A stretch of DNA of 35,625 bases from Bacillus sp. HF117_J1_D. Lineage in GTDB: Bacteria; Bacillota; Bacilli; Bacillales; Bacillaceae_C. The notes under the pieces are model-generated. The model saw nothing but the letters and a program-made list of their open reading frames with translations, was not told where the DNA came from and searched no databases. Of the stretch, positions 15,232-23,795 are shown one piece after another. A program made the position numbers and the translations under genes. The stretch spans positions 1 through 35,625 of the forward strand of contig JAABNQ010000036.1 in assembly GCA_009928435.1 (NCBI GenBank). The letters are read 5' to 3'. Numbering within the stretch: the first letter of the stretch is position 1; each line of letters opens with the position of its first letter.

Positions 15232-16779
15232 ATGCTTACCTTTTTAACCAAGATTTTTTCAAATAAATCAGCTGCAGCGGCTACAGATTCCTATACATAC
15301 AATCAAGAGGGCTACTATATCCATCCAACAAATGGAAGGCCTGATCCGAAGGTTTCCATCATCATGCCTGTTTACAACGCTGAAAAAACATTGCGAAAAA
15401 CAATTGATTCCGTGATTGATCAAACAATCGGGTTTGATGAGATTGAATTCATCATCGTCGACGACAAATCGAAGGACGGCTCCCGCTCAATTATCTTGGA
15501 TTATGCGGATGTATATCCAAATATCGTTCCTGTTTTTTTCAAAACCAACAATGGCTCACCGGCCACGCCAAGGAACATCGGCATAGAACTGGCCAAAGGC
15601 AAATATACAATGTTCATTGATTCGGATGATTGGCTGAGCCCTGACGGAGTTAAATCCCTATATGATCTGCTTGAAAAAACCGGCGATCCCTATGCAATCG
15701 GCCGGACGATAAAAGCAGAAGACAACAAACTCGTCATCACCGGGGAATATAACAGCTGCGAATACCGGGAATCGATCAACCCATGCTCCATCCCGCATAT
15801 TTTTCAACATTTAGGGCCGACTGCCAGAATGATGCGGACTGAATTTCTAAAAGATTATCAATTCCGTTTTCCCAACATGAAATTTGCGGAGGACAAACAA
15901 TTTTTCATCGATGTTCTGACGAATTGCCCAAACATTTCTACAACAAAGGATGTCATTTATTACGTCAACCGGTTCAAAGATAATAAGAGCCTTGTGGGAA
16001 CGACGAGCATTTTTGAAAAAACGGACACAAACCTGGCCGTGATCAAGCATGTCATTCAGAAGGAGTTGCCGGAAGAAATTGAGCGGATGGCGCTGAATAG
16101 GCTGTATGAATTTGATTGCATAACAAGGCTGTTTAATAGGCACCACTTTCTTCGATCTATTCGAAAAGATAAGTATTATAAGAAGTTTGGAGAAGTGCTA
16201 GAGACAACCAAGGAGCTACCGTACGATTTTACAGAGAATTTCTTTGAGCCGTGGCATAGAGTGCTTGTCGATCTGTTCAAACAGGAGCGCTATGACAGTA
16301 TCATTACATTGATTGAATGGAGCTTGAAGGATACGACAAAAGAAATGGTGATCCGGGAAGATGGCCTGCCATACTACCGGTTGCCGCTTGAAGAACCCTA
16401 TCAATGGGCGAGGATCAACATGCTGGCGGTGTATAAAGAGCATATGAAAACGGCGGATCGATATGTTTTGCGGGTCAACATTTATGGGGACGGTTTGGAC
16501 AAAATCAACTGCTTCGTCATCCGCCAGCGGGATAATGAACTGAATGAAAATACCCTACCCATCGAACGAATTGAAGAAGGACTGTTTGAAGTGGAAATTC
16601 CACTGGAATTACTTGCACAATTAAATGAGGCAAGCTACACCCTCTTCATTAGATATCACGATTATAGGAAATTGCACATTAAGATGAACACAAGGCGAAT
16701 CTTCGAATACGGCGGGAAAAAAATTGATTTTTATACGACGATTGGGGATAATTTTGGGGTGAATGTGAAAAAACAATAA
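15232..16779 (+). CDS. GT2 glycosyltransferase, probable teichoic acid decorating enzyme
   Basis: The protein is 515 aa from ATG 15232, fixed by GGAGG at 15221-15225; a frame opening at 15118 lacks a ribosome site. A GT-A fold of family 2 fills about 40-260: VSIIMPVYNAE near 41, VDDKSKDGS, TPRNIGI, the DSD motif (Asp130/Asp132) and FAEDKQF with Glu220-Asp221 as probable base region. The C-terminal half is helical then beta-rich, like TarS/TarQ. Such enzymes put sugars on ribitol or glycerol units. An extended -10 (TGCTATATT, 15205-15212) lies just upstream. Confidence 0.75.
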   Translation: MLTFLTKIFSNKSAAAATDSYTYNQEGYYIHPTNGRPDPKVSIIMPVYNAEKTLRKTIDSVIDQTIGFDEIEFIIVDDKSKDGSRSIILDYADVYPNIVPVFFKTNNGSPATPRNIGIELAKGKYTMFIDSDDWLSPDGVKSLYDLLEKTGDPYAIGRTIKAEDNKLVITGEYNSCEYRESINPCSIPHIFQHLGPTARMMRTEFLKDYQFRFPNMKFAEDKQFFIDVLTNCPNISTTKDVIYYVNRFKDNKSLVGTTSIFEKTDTNLAVIKHVIQKELPEEIERMALNRLYEFDCITRLFNRHHFLRSIRKDKYYKKFGEVLETTKELPYDFTENFFEPWHRVLVDLFKQERYDSIITLIEWSLKDTTKEMVIREDGLPYYRLPLEEPYQWARINMLAVYKEHMKTADRYVLRVNIYGDGLDKINCFVIRQRDNELNENTLPIERIEEGLFEVEIPLELLAQLNEASYTLFIRYHDYRKLHIKMNTRRIFEYGGKKIDFYTTIGDNFGVNVKKQ

Positions 16780-16810
16780 AACCCCTGAAAAAGTCAATTT
16801 TTTCGGGGTT
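16779..16810. terminator. hairpin terminator between converging glycosyltransferases
   Basis: AACCCCTGAAAAA pairs with TTTTTTCGGGGTT directly after the GT2 stop. On the minus strand it is followed by TTTATTGTTTTTT, so it works best for transcripts coming from the right. Confidence 0.65.
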
Positions 16811-16811
16811 A

Positions 16812-17090
16812 AATCGCCAAACCTTCTATTGTAATCATCAAGCAGTTTTGAAACTGCTTGCTCATTAACTACAAACACTTTTCGCTTAAAATAATTTCTA
16901 ACGGTATTTGACCCCATGTCTAGTACGTCAATGTGAAGGACTTCAAAACGACAAAGAAGATGGTCCAAAATAGCCGTGATGATTCCCGGATCTACCGGTA
17001 ACTCTTTCCACTCTTCAGTGAGGTTAGTCCATGGCCATACAAGACCAGCCTTTCTGACCTTTTCATTTAGAGCTATGATTTTCTAAGGTA
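16812..17090 (-). pseudogene. possible IstB (IS21 family) C-terminal relic
   Basis: One minus-strand frame reads TNLTEEWKELPVDPG, then ITAILDHLLCRFEVLHID. This resembles the IstB segment with pattern TSNxxFxEWxxxxGDxxxxxAILDRLLHH. The upstream ATPase motifs are missing and stops and frame changes occur further up. It marks an old insertion at the left edge of the AT-rich teichoic block. The rest of the gap to 17250 holds nothing recognisable. Confidence 0.35.
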
Positions 17091-17250
17091 TTCCTCACTC
17101 GTCAATAGAGCATCCGGCATGGTTAATTGGTCATTGTATTCCTACTTGGCACCCCCAAGAGCAAGTCTTTTTAACTGGATTTCCGATTTTATCCTTGCAT
17201 ATAACTTGGACATAAACTCAGTATTTTTTTGAATATCTACTAGACCCTGA

Positions 17251-19047
17251 TTATAGTGTAATTTTAAATGTATGAAACTTTTTGCCTAGCGAAATATCGA
17301 CAGTACACTCTCCAGTTAATCTATACGGATTATGAATCTGAAGAACCGGATTTCCATTTTTAACTATAATTTTAGCTTTAGTTTCTGTAAATTCTTCAGT
17401 ACTATTGTTATATATAGAAGCAAGATATTCCATGTCGCTATTCCCAAAAGAATAAACTTTATTGATTGCAATAGTGATAAGATCTTCATCAACTTGTACA
17501 TTCACAGTGTCTATTTTAGCCACAGAAAAGAAATCTAATATCGTAGAATTTAAGTCAATAGATAATAACCCTGAATTATTTTTGTAAATAACATAAGTGT
17601 TACCATTAATTATTGCAGCTTTCTTAAAATCATCTTTACAAGCAATTGCCCTCTGAGAAAAAATATCAAGGTAAGAAAATCTAGTTGCAATATCCCATGG
17701 TTGATATTTGTCCTCAGGATCTTGTATAAAATCATCAAGTTTGAGTTTAAAGGTTAAATTCCCTTCGACATTAAACCCTAATAGCGACTTATTAAAATTA
17801 AATTCAGAAGCTTGGACATCTTTCACCTCCCAAGTTATACGAGTAAATCTCCCTTTTAAAGCTGGTAAGTACATATTATCAAAACTATCAATATCACTAT
17901 AATAATGCAATTCTTTAGGTATTTCTTTTGTTACATCTTTAGGTATTTTAATTTTGACTTGATTAGGATTACCACTAAATTTCACTTTTTTAACCTCACC
18001 ATAGGTAATAGATGCTTTAGAACTAATTATAATAGCATCTTCGTCAAAAGATAGATTGGTTAAATAGCTTCTTGCAGTTATTCCCTCTTTACTTTCAGAT
18101 AATGAATATGCTAAATCTTGTTTATTCAATTCTAATATTTTATCGATAATCTTATTATTTGTATCCAGATTGGCAATGATATTTTGATTTACATATTTTT
18201 CTCTCCATTTACGAGCATTATCGAATTCTATTTTTTGGGTTGCCTCTTTTTTCTTATGGAAGCCCTTTCTAACGGCACCTAATATTCTAGATTTATACCA
18301 ATGTCCAATCATAATATCGCGATCTAATTCGTTTAAATTCTCTTCAAAAAAGTTTGCTAAATTATTTAATTGAGACCATTTATATTCTAAATCTTTACCA
18401 AATGAGGCTGATCTATTTTGTTCCCTCCAATGATATATAGGGTAATCTGCTAATATTCCAATTTTAGGATTCTTGCTAAAAACTAGACAAGAGAACATAA
18501 CATCCTCCCACCAAACTTTATCACCCTCAGAGAAATACAAATTATTATTTTCAATAAATGCCTTTCTATAAAGTTTAGGAACTGTCATTGGACCCATTGA
18601 CTGAATACCATTTTTTTCTGCACCAACGACATTTTCTTTGAACTCTTCCCACCCCCATGACCAACCTTTAGTTCTGATCACTTTCGGATTAACTACATCC
18701 AAATCGTTTTCTTTAGCAAATTTATACATTTTTTCAAGGGCCTGAGGGAAAAGAGTATCATCATCATCACAGAAAAATACATACTCGCCCCTAGCAATTT
18801 TAGTTCCTTTGTTTCTTGGGCGACTGGCCCAACCAGATGGAGAAACTCTATAAGCAAAATAATTGTTATAACTAGAAAGCTTTTCTTTTAGCCTCTTATA
18901 AGATTGAAAGTCGGTTGAACCATCATCCACAAAAATAACTTCAAAGTCATTATGACTCATTGTCTGTTTGTCAAAGGATTCAATAATTCTATTTAAATGC
19001 TCTTCATTACTATTAAACGTTGGTACTATTACACTTACTTTAATCAT
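17251..19047 (-). CDS. TarS-like GT2 glycosyltransferase
   Basis: The protein is 598 aa with AGGAGGA just before ATG 19047. Its N-terminal GT-A domain has VSVIVPTFNS (4-13), VDDGSTD (40-46), SRPRNKG (75-81), the metal motif DDDD (94-97) and WWEDVMF (179-185), then HWREQNRSAS. This order is that of Staphylococcus TarS and TarP, which add GlcNAc to poly(ribitol phosphate). The C-terminal half (about 320-598) is beta-rich, as in the TarS oligomerisation region. The gene is AT-richer than its left neighbours. The sugar and anomer cannot be read from sequence. Confidence 0.78.
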   Translation of the reverse strand: MIKVSVIVPTFNSNEEHLNRIIESFDKQTMSHNDFEVIFVDDGSTDFQSYKRLKEKLSSYNNYFAYRVSPSGWASRPRNKGTKIARGEYVFFCDDDDTLFPQALEKMYKFAKENDLDVVNPKVIRTKGWSWGWEEFKENVVGAEKNGIQSMGPMTVPKLYRKAFIENNNLYFSEGDKVWWEDVMFSCLVFSKNPKIGILADYPIYHWREQNRSASFGKDLEYKWSQLNNLANFFEENLNELDRDIMIGHWYKSRILGAVRKGFHKKKEATQKIEFDNARKWREKYVNQNIIANLDTNNKIIDKILELNKQDLAYSLSESKEGITARSYLTNLSFDEDAIIISSKASITYGEVKKVKFSGNPNQVKIKIPKDVTKEIPKELHYYSDIDSFDNMYLPALKGRFTRITWEVKDVQASEFNFNKSLLGFNVEGNLTFKLKLDDFIQDPEDKYQPWDIATRFSYLDIFSQRAIACKDDFKKAAIINGNTYVIYKNNSGLLSIDLNSTILDFFSVAKIDTVNVQVDEDLITIAINKVYSFGNSDMEYLASIYNNSTEEFTETKAKIIVKNGNPVLQIHNPYRLTGECTVDISLGKKFHTFKITL

Positions 19048-19246
19048 ATGTCCTCCTAAAATTTAACTCGTCCTAATAATCTCTTAACAACGCACCAACA
19101 AAATAAGTGCTAGCCATTGGCTATATTGAATTTAGAGCCCCTCGATTATGTTACTTGACAACATTGCTAAAAATGAAAAAACACCTCAATCCTTAGAATA
19201 GTGAGATTGACTAGAAATCATTTCCACAGAAGAGGAGTCCCTAACT

Positions 19247-19505
19247 ATGATAGACCGCAATTGCCAATGTAATCAACTACCAAAGGAACTTAACTTAGTT
19301 TTTCAGAGCTTGAATTGACATCAAGCAGGTACTCAAAAGATCCTTCGTTTCAATTTGCACTTACTTATTCCAGCTCGTGTTTTGTTTGATTTTCCTGCAT
19401 AGAAATTGATTTTCTCTTCTCGACTTAAAAATTATAAATATCCGTTAAAGATGTGGTTTATCGCTTCTAAATATAACATCTTGTTAAATCAACATTTTTG
19501 TTATT
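19247..19505 (+). pseudogene. decayed IS4-like transposase N-terminus (relic 1)
   Basis: From ATG 19247 (with AGAGGAG upstream) the frame reads MIDRNCQCNQLPKELNLVFQ and then breaks at stops. Later pieces resemble the region around LVFxxxFxxKxxYxxLxSK and a KDVVYRFLN-type motif of IS4-superfamily transposases. The same gene, independently decayed, occurs at 28876-29370 and also contains NQLPKE. Nothing else is recognisable between 19048 and 19590. Confidence 0.5.
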
Positions 19506-19590
19506 CAGTAGACCCTTTTTAAACAGGGTATACTTGAAAAAATACTGGAAGTACATAAAAGAAAGGATTAGCGTTATCCTATTAATCAAA

Positions 19591-19619
19591 CAACGCCTGC
19601 AGAAATTCTGTAAGCGTTG
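19591..19619 (-). terminator. hairpin after tagH copy 2
   Basis: CAACGC (19591-19596) pairs with GCGTTG (19614-19619), with a weak inner CAGAA/TTCTG pairing. A modest TTTGATTAAT run follows on the minus strand. Confidence 0.5.
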
Positions 19620-19629
19620 CTTAGATTTA

Positions 19630-20436
19630 TTAAACGTTGATACCAAGACTTCTCTGTTGTATTTCCAACGCTTCTTCCTTATACTTATCCTTTTCTTTTC
19701 CGGGGAATTTCTTAAATTCATTCAGGAATTTCTCATATTTTGAAAGGACTTCATCTACTGGCCCAAAATCCTTTACCATACCATATTCAAGCCATAGGAT
19801 TTTATCGCAAAATTGCTTCATTTGACCAATCGAATGACTGACAAAAATCATTGTTTTTCCCTGTGATTTAAATTCCTTCATTTTCTCAAAACTTTTTTCA
19901 GCAAATGCTTTATCCCCTACTGATAGGGCTTCGTCGATAATTAGGATATCGGGGTCAACATTGACTGATATGGCAAATCCTAGACGCGATTTCATTCCGC
20001 TCGAATAAGATTTTACCGGCTGGTCTATAAATTTACCTAGCTCAGAGAACTCTATTATTTCTGGTTCAAGCTTTTTGATTTCGTCTTTTGAAAAGCCCAG
20101 CATTAACAATTTCAGTTCAATATTATCTCTTCCAGATAGATCACCTTTCAAGCCGGCAGAAACTGCGATCAGCGCTGCTTGCCCATTCACCTGAATCGAC
20201 CCCGATGTTTCAGGCACAATACCTGCAATGATATTTGACAAGGTTGACTTCCCTGATCCATTCATCCCTACAAAGCCAATAACATCGCCCTTTTCTGCTT
20301 CAAAGCTAACACCCGCCAAAGCATAAAAATCTTCACCGTAACTTTTTGGAAGAAGGAGATCCAAAACCCGTTCTTTGTTGGTATTATATAACTTGTATTT
20401 TTTTACAATATTTTTTATAATAATGGCTTTTTCCAT
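19630..20436 (-). CDS. tagH: TagH/TarH, teichoic acid export ATPase (copy 2)
   Basis: The protein is 268 aa from ATG 20436 (MEKAII), the start matching copy 1; an in-frame ATG at 20451 abuts the tagG stop but has no ribosome site. It has Walker A GMNGSGKS, signature SSGMK and Walker B ILIIDEA. It is nearly collinear with copy 1 until the last 15 residues, which read IQQRSLGINV here. It is paired with tagG copy 2 and placed in the AT-rich block, so it probably exports the ribitol-type polymer. Confidence 0.92.
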   Translation of the reverse strand: MEKAIIIKNIVKKYKLYNTNKERVLDLLLPKSYGEDFYALAGVSFEAEKGDVIGFVGMNGSGKSTLSNIIAGIVPETSGSIQVNGQAALIAVSAGLKGDLSGRDNIELKLLMLGFSKDEIKKLEPEIIEFSELGKFIDQPVKSYSSGMKSRLGFAISVNVDPDILIIDEALSVGDKAFAEKSFEKMKEFKSQGKTMIFVSHSIGQMKQFCDKILWLEYGMVKDFGPVDEVLSKYEKFLNEFKKFPGKEKDKYKEEALEIQQRSLGINV

Positions 20437-20451
20437 TTTGATCCCAACCAT

Positions 20452-21270
20452 CTATAAATAATCGATGAAATGTCGTCTGAATTTCACATGAATTTTTGAA
20501 CCAATCAAAAACAAGATAATAACAAGTCCCCAAAAATATAGAGAGTACTGCCAATGATCAATAAAGTACCACTCGGTACCAAGCAATGCTGCACGATATC
20601 CTTCTATAACGTAATACAGGGGGTTTAGTTTCATAATTGTCGGAAGGGGTTCCTCCAATATTGTAAGCTGCCAAAGGACAGGCGATAAATATAATAACAT
20701 CCTAAGAGTTGCATTCAAAAACATATGAACATCCCTGATAATCGTTGACAAAGTTGAGGTTATCAAAGAGATAGCAAACACCAGACAAAATGTAGCGAAA
20801 ATAAAATAAAAAATTTGAAGAAAATACACACTCACATAGTAACCTGAGAACTGAAAAATCAAAAATGTAATTCCTAATAAAACCAAATGAATGTAGAATT
20901 GGGAAAATATTGCAATGTTAGGAATGACACTCATAGGAAAGTTCATTTTTGATAACATACGGAGTCTTGTGTATATAGACTTAGATCCTTGAATCGTTGC
21001 TTGGTAAAAAAACGTCCATAAAATAAATCCACCAAGCAACCAAAAAATAAACGGAACCTCCATACCTGGGGCAACTTCGATATCTGCCCTCTGCCTGATG
21101 CTTCCAAACACAAACCAATAAATCAATATCTGGATGAGAGGATTGATAATTTCCCACGCCACTCCCAAGTAGTTATTCTTATTATTACTCTTTAATTCAT
21201 AAAGTGATAGTCTTCTAATAAGATAAAAATGTTTAATTTGCTCTTTTATGACTAAAATTGCAGATTTCAT
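20452..21270 (-). CDS. tagG: TagG/TarG, teichoic acid export permease (copy 2)
   Basis: The protein is 272 aa, the same length as copy 1, and most positions are identical. Conserved blocks include the LLGGFILWTFFYQ region and RDVHMFLNATLRMLLYLSP. Differences cluster in the loops and the outer membrane segments. ATG 21270 follows AAAGGA. It has its own strong promoter 114 bp upstream and is not simply read through from the small gene before it. The DNA is AT-richer than copy 1, so the copies come from different lineages or diverged long ago. Confidence 0.93.
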   Translation of the reverse strand: MKSAILVIKEQIKHFYLIRRLSLYELKSNNKNNYLGVAWEIINPLIQILIYWFVFGSIRQRADIEVAPGMEVPFIFWLLGGFILWTFFYQATIQGSKSIYTRLRMLSKMNFPMSVIPNIAIFSQFYIHLVLLGITFLIFQFSGYYVSVYFLQIFYFIFATFCLVFAISLITSTLSTIIRDVHMFLNATLRMLLYLSPVLWQLTILEEPLPTIMKLNPLYYVIEGYRAALLGTEWYFIDHWQYSLYFWGLVIILFLIGSKIHVKFRRHFIDYL

Positions 21271-21360
21271 TCGACATGTCCTTTCAAAGCCTAATCTTAT
21301 CTAAATATGATATTAAGCCGCAAAACCAATAATCTAAACAACAACCAAATACCCTTATAA

Positions 21361-21389
21361 ATTATACAATCAGGCAGGGAAAAAGACAA
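21361..21389 (-). promoter_or_regulatory. sigma-A promoter of tagGH copy 2
   Basis: On the minus strand, TTGTCT (21389-21384) and TATAAT (21366-21361) are separated by exactly 17 bp, about 90 bp before the tagG start. Confidence 0.75.
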
Positions 21390-21553
21390 TAATAGTATAG
21401 TTAAGAATACATCCCTAAACTACCAAACACAGTTATAGAGATATGAATAGAATCTTTTAAGCAGGGGTGTAAAAGCAGCCATTTTGATAGAAATGCCTCT
21501 ATTAGCTGTCCGGCGTTATTGCTCTATCACCTTTCTGCCTTTTTTCAGTGGTA

Positions 21554-21790
21554 CTAATTTCTGCGGATTTCGGATAGCTCCATGAACTTCAACATCCAGT
21601 CATCTGCCTTCCTCTCCATGAAGTCCATATCTTCTTCAGCTTTTATCAGCCGGTTCTTTAAAAATTGATTCTCCTCATTAAGCAACAATACAATTTCAAT
21701 CAAGCGAAGCCCATAGACTTTTGTTTCAATTTCCAAACTGCTCTCAAAAAATGACCTCAAACCAGCAATCTCACTTTGGCTTATTTTCAT
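21554..21790 (-). CDS. small coiled-coil protein of unknown function
   Basis: The protein is 78 aa from ATG 21790, chosen because GAGGTG lies at the right distance; the open frame extends upstream into the previous gene without a ribosome site. It is highly charged and helical: heptad-like Leu/Ile spacing runs through about residues 20-62 (LRLIEIVLLLNEENQFLKNRL). There is no signal peptide or membrane segment. It lies 52 bp after a TagB/TarF-like gene. I do not recognise a family. It could be a small partner of a membrane-bound teichoic enzyme, but that is a guess from position. Confidence 0.6.
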   Translation of the reverse strand: MKISQSEIAGLRSFFESSLEIETKVYGLRLIEIVLLLNEENQFLKNRLIKAEEDMDFMERKADDWMLKFMELSEIRRN

Positions 21791-21842
21791 TTTTAACACC
21801 TCGATTATCGTCTTTCTATAACCTATTCGAGATGTAAATGGT

Positions 21843-23030
21843 TCATTCTCTGCCAGTTTTCTTGTTATTAAAAAGCATATAGTTAACCAAGTTCTCACTT
21901 GACTGTCCGTTCGAATATTTATTCCACTTACGTGAATAATCCTTAACGACCTTTAGGTCAAACGAGCTCTCTTTAATTACTGTAATAATTTCCTCGCTGG
22001 ATTTTACGATCGGACCAGGAACCATCTTCTCATATCGGTCCCAAAGCCCTCTTTCCATTTCATAGGTATCCAAATCATAAGCGAAAAAAACCATAGGCTT
22101 GCCCAATAAGGAAAATTCATAAGGGATGGACGAGTAATCCGTAATTAAATAATCCGCAATCAATAACAGTTCATTAATATCAAATTTGGCAGAAGAGAAG
22201 TCATATACAAAGCCTGGATGTTGGACGGCGTAATTACTCGTATCTTTAATCGCCGGATGCAATCTCAATAAAAGGACATAATCATCTCCTAATTCTTTCT
22301 CCATTAGATTAAGATCAAGTTTTAACTCGAAATGGTTCAATTGTCCATCTCGATATGTAGGAGCATATAATACTTTTTTCTTTTGCAGCAACTCAGGGTG
22401 CCTTTCGTTAAATCGCTCCTTGATACTTTTCTTCGAGTCTTTGTCAAAGAAAAAATCCGTTCGTGGAATTCCAGTGAACAAAATGTTTTTGCTTGATAGC
22501 CCAAAGGCTTTTATAAAATAATCAGCCATAACATCTGAACCCACAACAACCTTGTGAAAATTTTTATAAACTTTTGAGAAGCGAGCTTTTGCTCTTTTGC
22601 TCCTACTAACAACAGATTGGTCTTCTAATCCAAATTTTTTAATTGCGCCCGAAGCATGCCAAAGCTGAATACATTCTACACCCTTTTTAAAATCAAGTGC
22701 AGCTAAAAAGCCAAAATAATTATCAATTAGCACATATTTAGAAGTTGCTAAATGGTATATACCTTTTATATAAAAATATATATTGAATGAGTTAAGGGGA
22801 ATCAAATCAATATTGTCCACATTTTTGAAGTACGAGTTACTGGAACCCTGGTATAAAACCACGGCTTCACAAGATACTTTGTTCCTTCTTATTTGATCGT
22901 AAACATACCTGGAATTATCTCCAAAAGAGATAACAAAGGTCACCTTATTTCTAGAAGGAAGAAGGTTAAAGATGCTAAAGGTTACCTTGTAGATAAGCAA
23001 ATAAATTTCCTTGATTATTTCTCTACCCAT
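21843..23030 (-). CDS. CDP-alditol transferase, TagB/TarF-like
   Basis: The protein is 395 aa from ATG 23030, which overlaps the tagD stop by 8 bp; a GTG at 23078 is possible but lies deep inside tagD. A hydrophobic amphipathic N-terminus is followed by the GT-B domain with QLWHASGAIKKFG (catalytic His), YAPTYRDGQ and ITDYSSIPYEF. The WHA form is typical of TagB and TarF, which add the first glycerol-phosphate units to the linkage disaccharide. Coupling to tagD, which makes its CDP-glycerol donor, supports a primase role. Its C-terminus resembles the broken fragment at 29373-29623. Confidence 0.82.
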   Translation of the reverse strand: MGREIIKEIYLLIYKVTFSIFNLLPSRNKVTFVISFGDNSRYVYDQIRRNKVSCEAVVLYQGSSNSYFKNVDNIDLIPLNSFNIYFYIKGIYHLATSKYVLIDNYFGFLAALDFKKGVECIQLWHASGAIKKFGLEDQSVVSRSKRAKARFSKVYKNFHKVVVGSDVMADYFIKAFGLSSKNILFTGIPRTDFFFDKDSKKSIKERFNERHPELLQKKKVLYAPTYRDGQLNHFELKLDLNLMEKELGDDYVLLLRLHPAIKDTSNYAVQHPGFVYDFSSAKFDINELLLIADYLITDYSSIPYEFSLLGKPMVFFAYDLDTYEMERGLWDRYEKMVPGPIVKSSEEIITVIKESSFDLKVVKDYSRKWNKYSNGQSSENLVNYMLFNNKKTGRE

Positions 23031-23424
23031 TTTTATTATCACTTTTGATATCCGTTTTAATTTTAGATGTTGAAACACCTGTAGTCCGAGGGAGGTAAAT
23101 TACATCACAAAATTCTTTTAAAAAGTCAAATTTTCCTTTCCAGTCATCCCCCATTACAAAAAGGTCGACATCATGCTTAATTACATCATATTTTTTTTGA
23201 CTCCAACTATACTCAGGTATTACTTCATCTACATATCTGATCGATTCAAGAATCATCTTCCGATCCTCGTAAGTGTGGTATGCTCTTTTTTTCTTTTTGT
23301 CGTTAAAAGTATCTGTTGATAAACCTACAATTAAGTAGTCCCCTAAATCTTTAGCTCTCTTCAAAAGGTTAATATGTCCAATGTGCAGCAGATCATATGT
23401 ACCATAAGTCAATATTTTTTTCAT
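23023..23424 (-). CDS. tagD: TagD/TarD, glycerol-3-phosphate cytidylyltransferase
   Basis: The protein is 133 aa, the standard length. The nucleotidyltransferase HIGH motif (HIGHINLLKRA) is near residue 16 and RTTGVSTSKI near the end binds CTP. It makes CDP-glycerol from CTP and glycerol 3-phosphate in the cytoplasm. ATG 23424 follows AAGGTGGAG. It has its own promoter about 80-105 bp upstream and is coupled to the following TagB/TarF-like gene. Confidence 0.95.
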   Translation of the reverse strand: MKKILTYGTYDLLHIGHINLLKRAKDLGDYLIVGLSTDTFNDKKKKRAYHTYEDRKMILESIRYVDEVIPEYSWSQKKYDVIKHDVDLFVMGDDWKGKFDFLKEFCDVIYLPRTTGVSTSKIKTDIKSDNKNG

Positions 23425-23500
23425 TAAAAAATCTCCACCTTACCCATATTGGCTTTAAAGAGATGTACACATTAATGTTGCCACGATCCTAATTAAAATT

Positions 23501-23529
23501 AGTATATATTTCGTCCCATATTAATTCAA
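23501..23529 (-). promoter_or_regulatory. sigma-A promoter of tagD
   Basis: On the minus strand, TTGAAT (23529-23524) and TATACT (23506-23501) are exactly 17 bp apart. The 371-bp gap 23425-23795 otherwise holds only the hairpin at 23599-23632. Confidence 0.7.
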
Positions 23530-23598
23530 TACAAACAACGATTTTGCAACTTGTGTAATGTATTCGTATTCGGGCTAAATAGCTTTATTCTATAGAAA

Positions 23599-23632
23599 CA
23601 AATAAAGGGGGGCACTATCCCCCCTTTATTTG
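23599..23632. terminator. 14-bp perfect-stem terminator between the tarIJKL-type operon and tagD
   Basis: CAAATAAAGGGGGG pairs perfectly with CCCCCCTTTATTTG around a 6-base loop. T-rich sequence follows on the minus strand. It ends the tarI-tarJ-transferase operon. Confidence 0.8.
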
Positions 23633-23795
23633 CTTCTCTTTCCAACCATAAAATAAAATTTCATGGGCAACAATTTAGAAACTGTAATTTTCAAATACAA
23701 CATCTTTAGCTGAAAACAAATAGGTCAAGCCAGAGTACACATATCATAATGATCTAAGAAATTGGAGCATACAATTACAAGAAGGAAGTACAATA

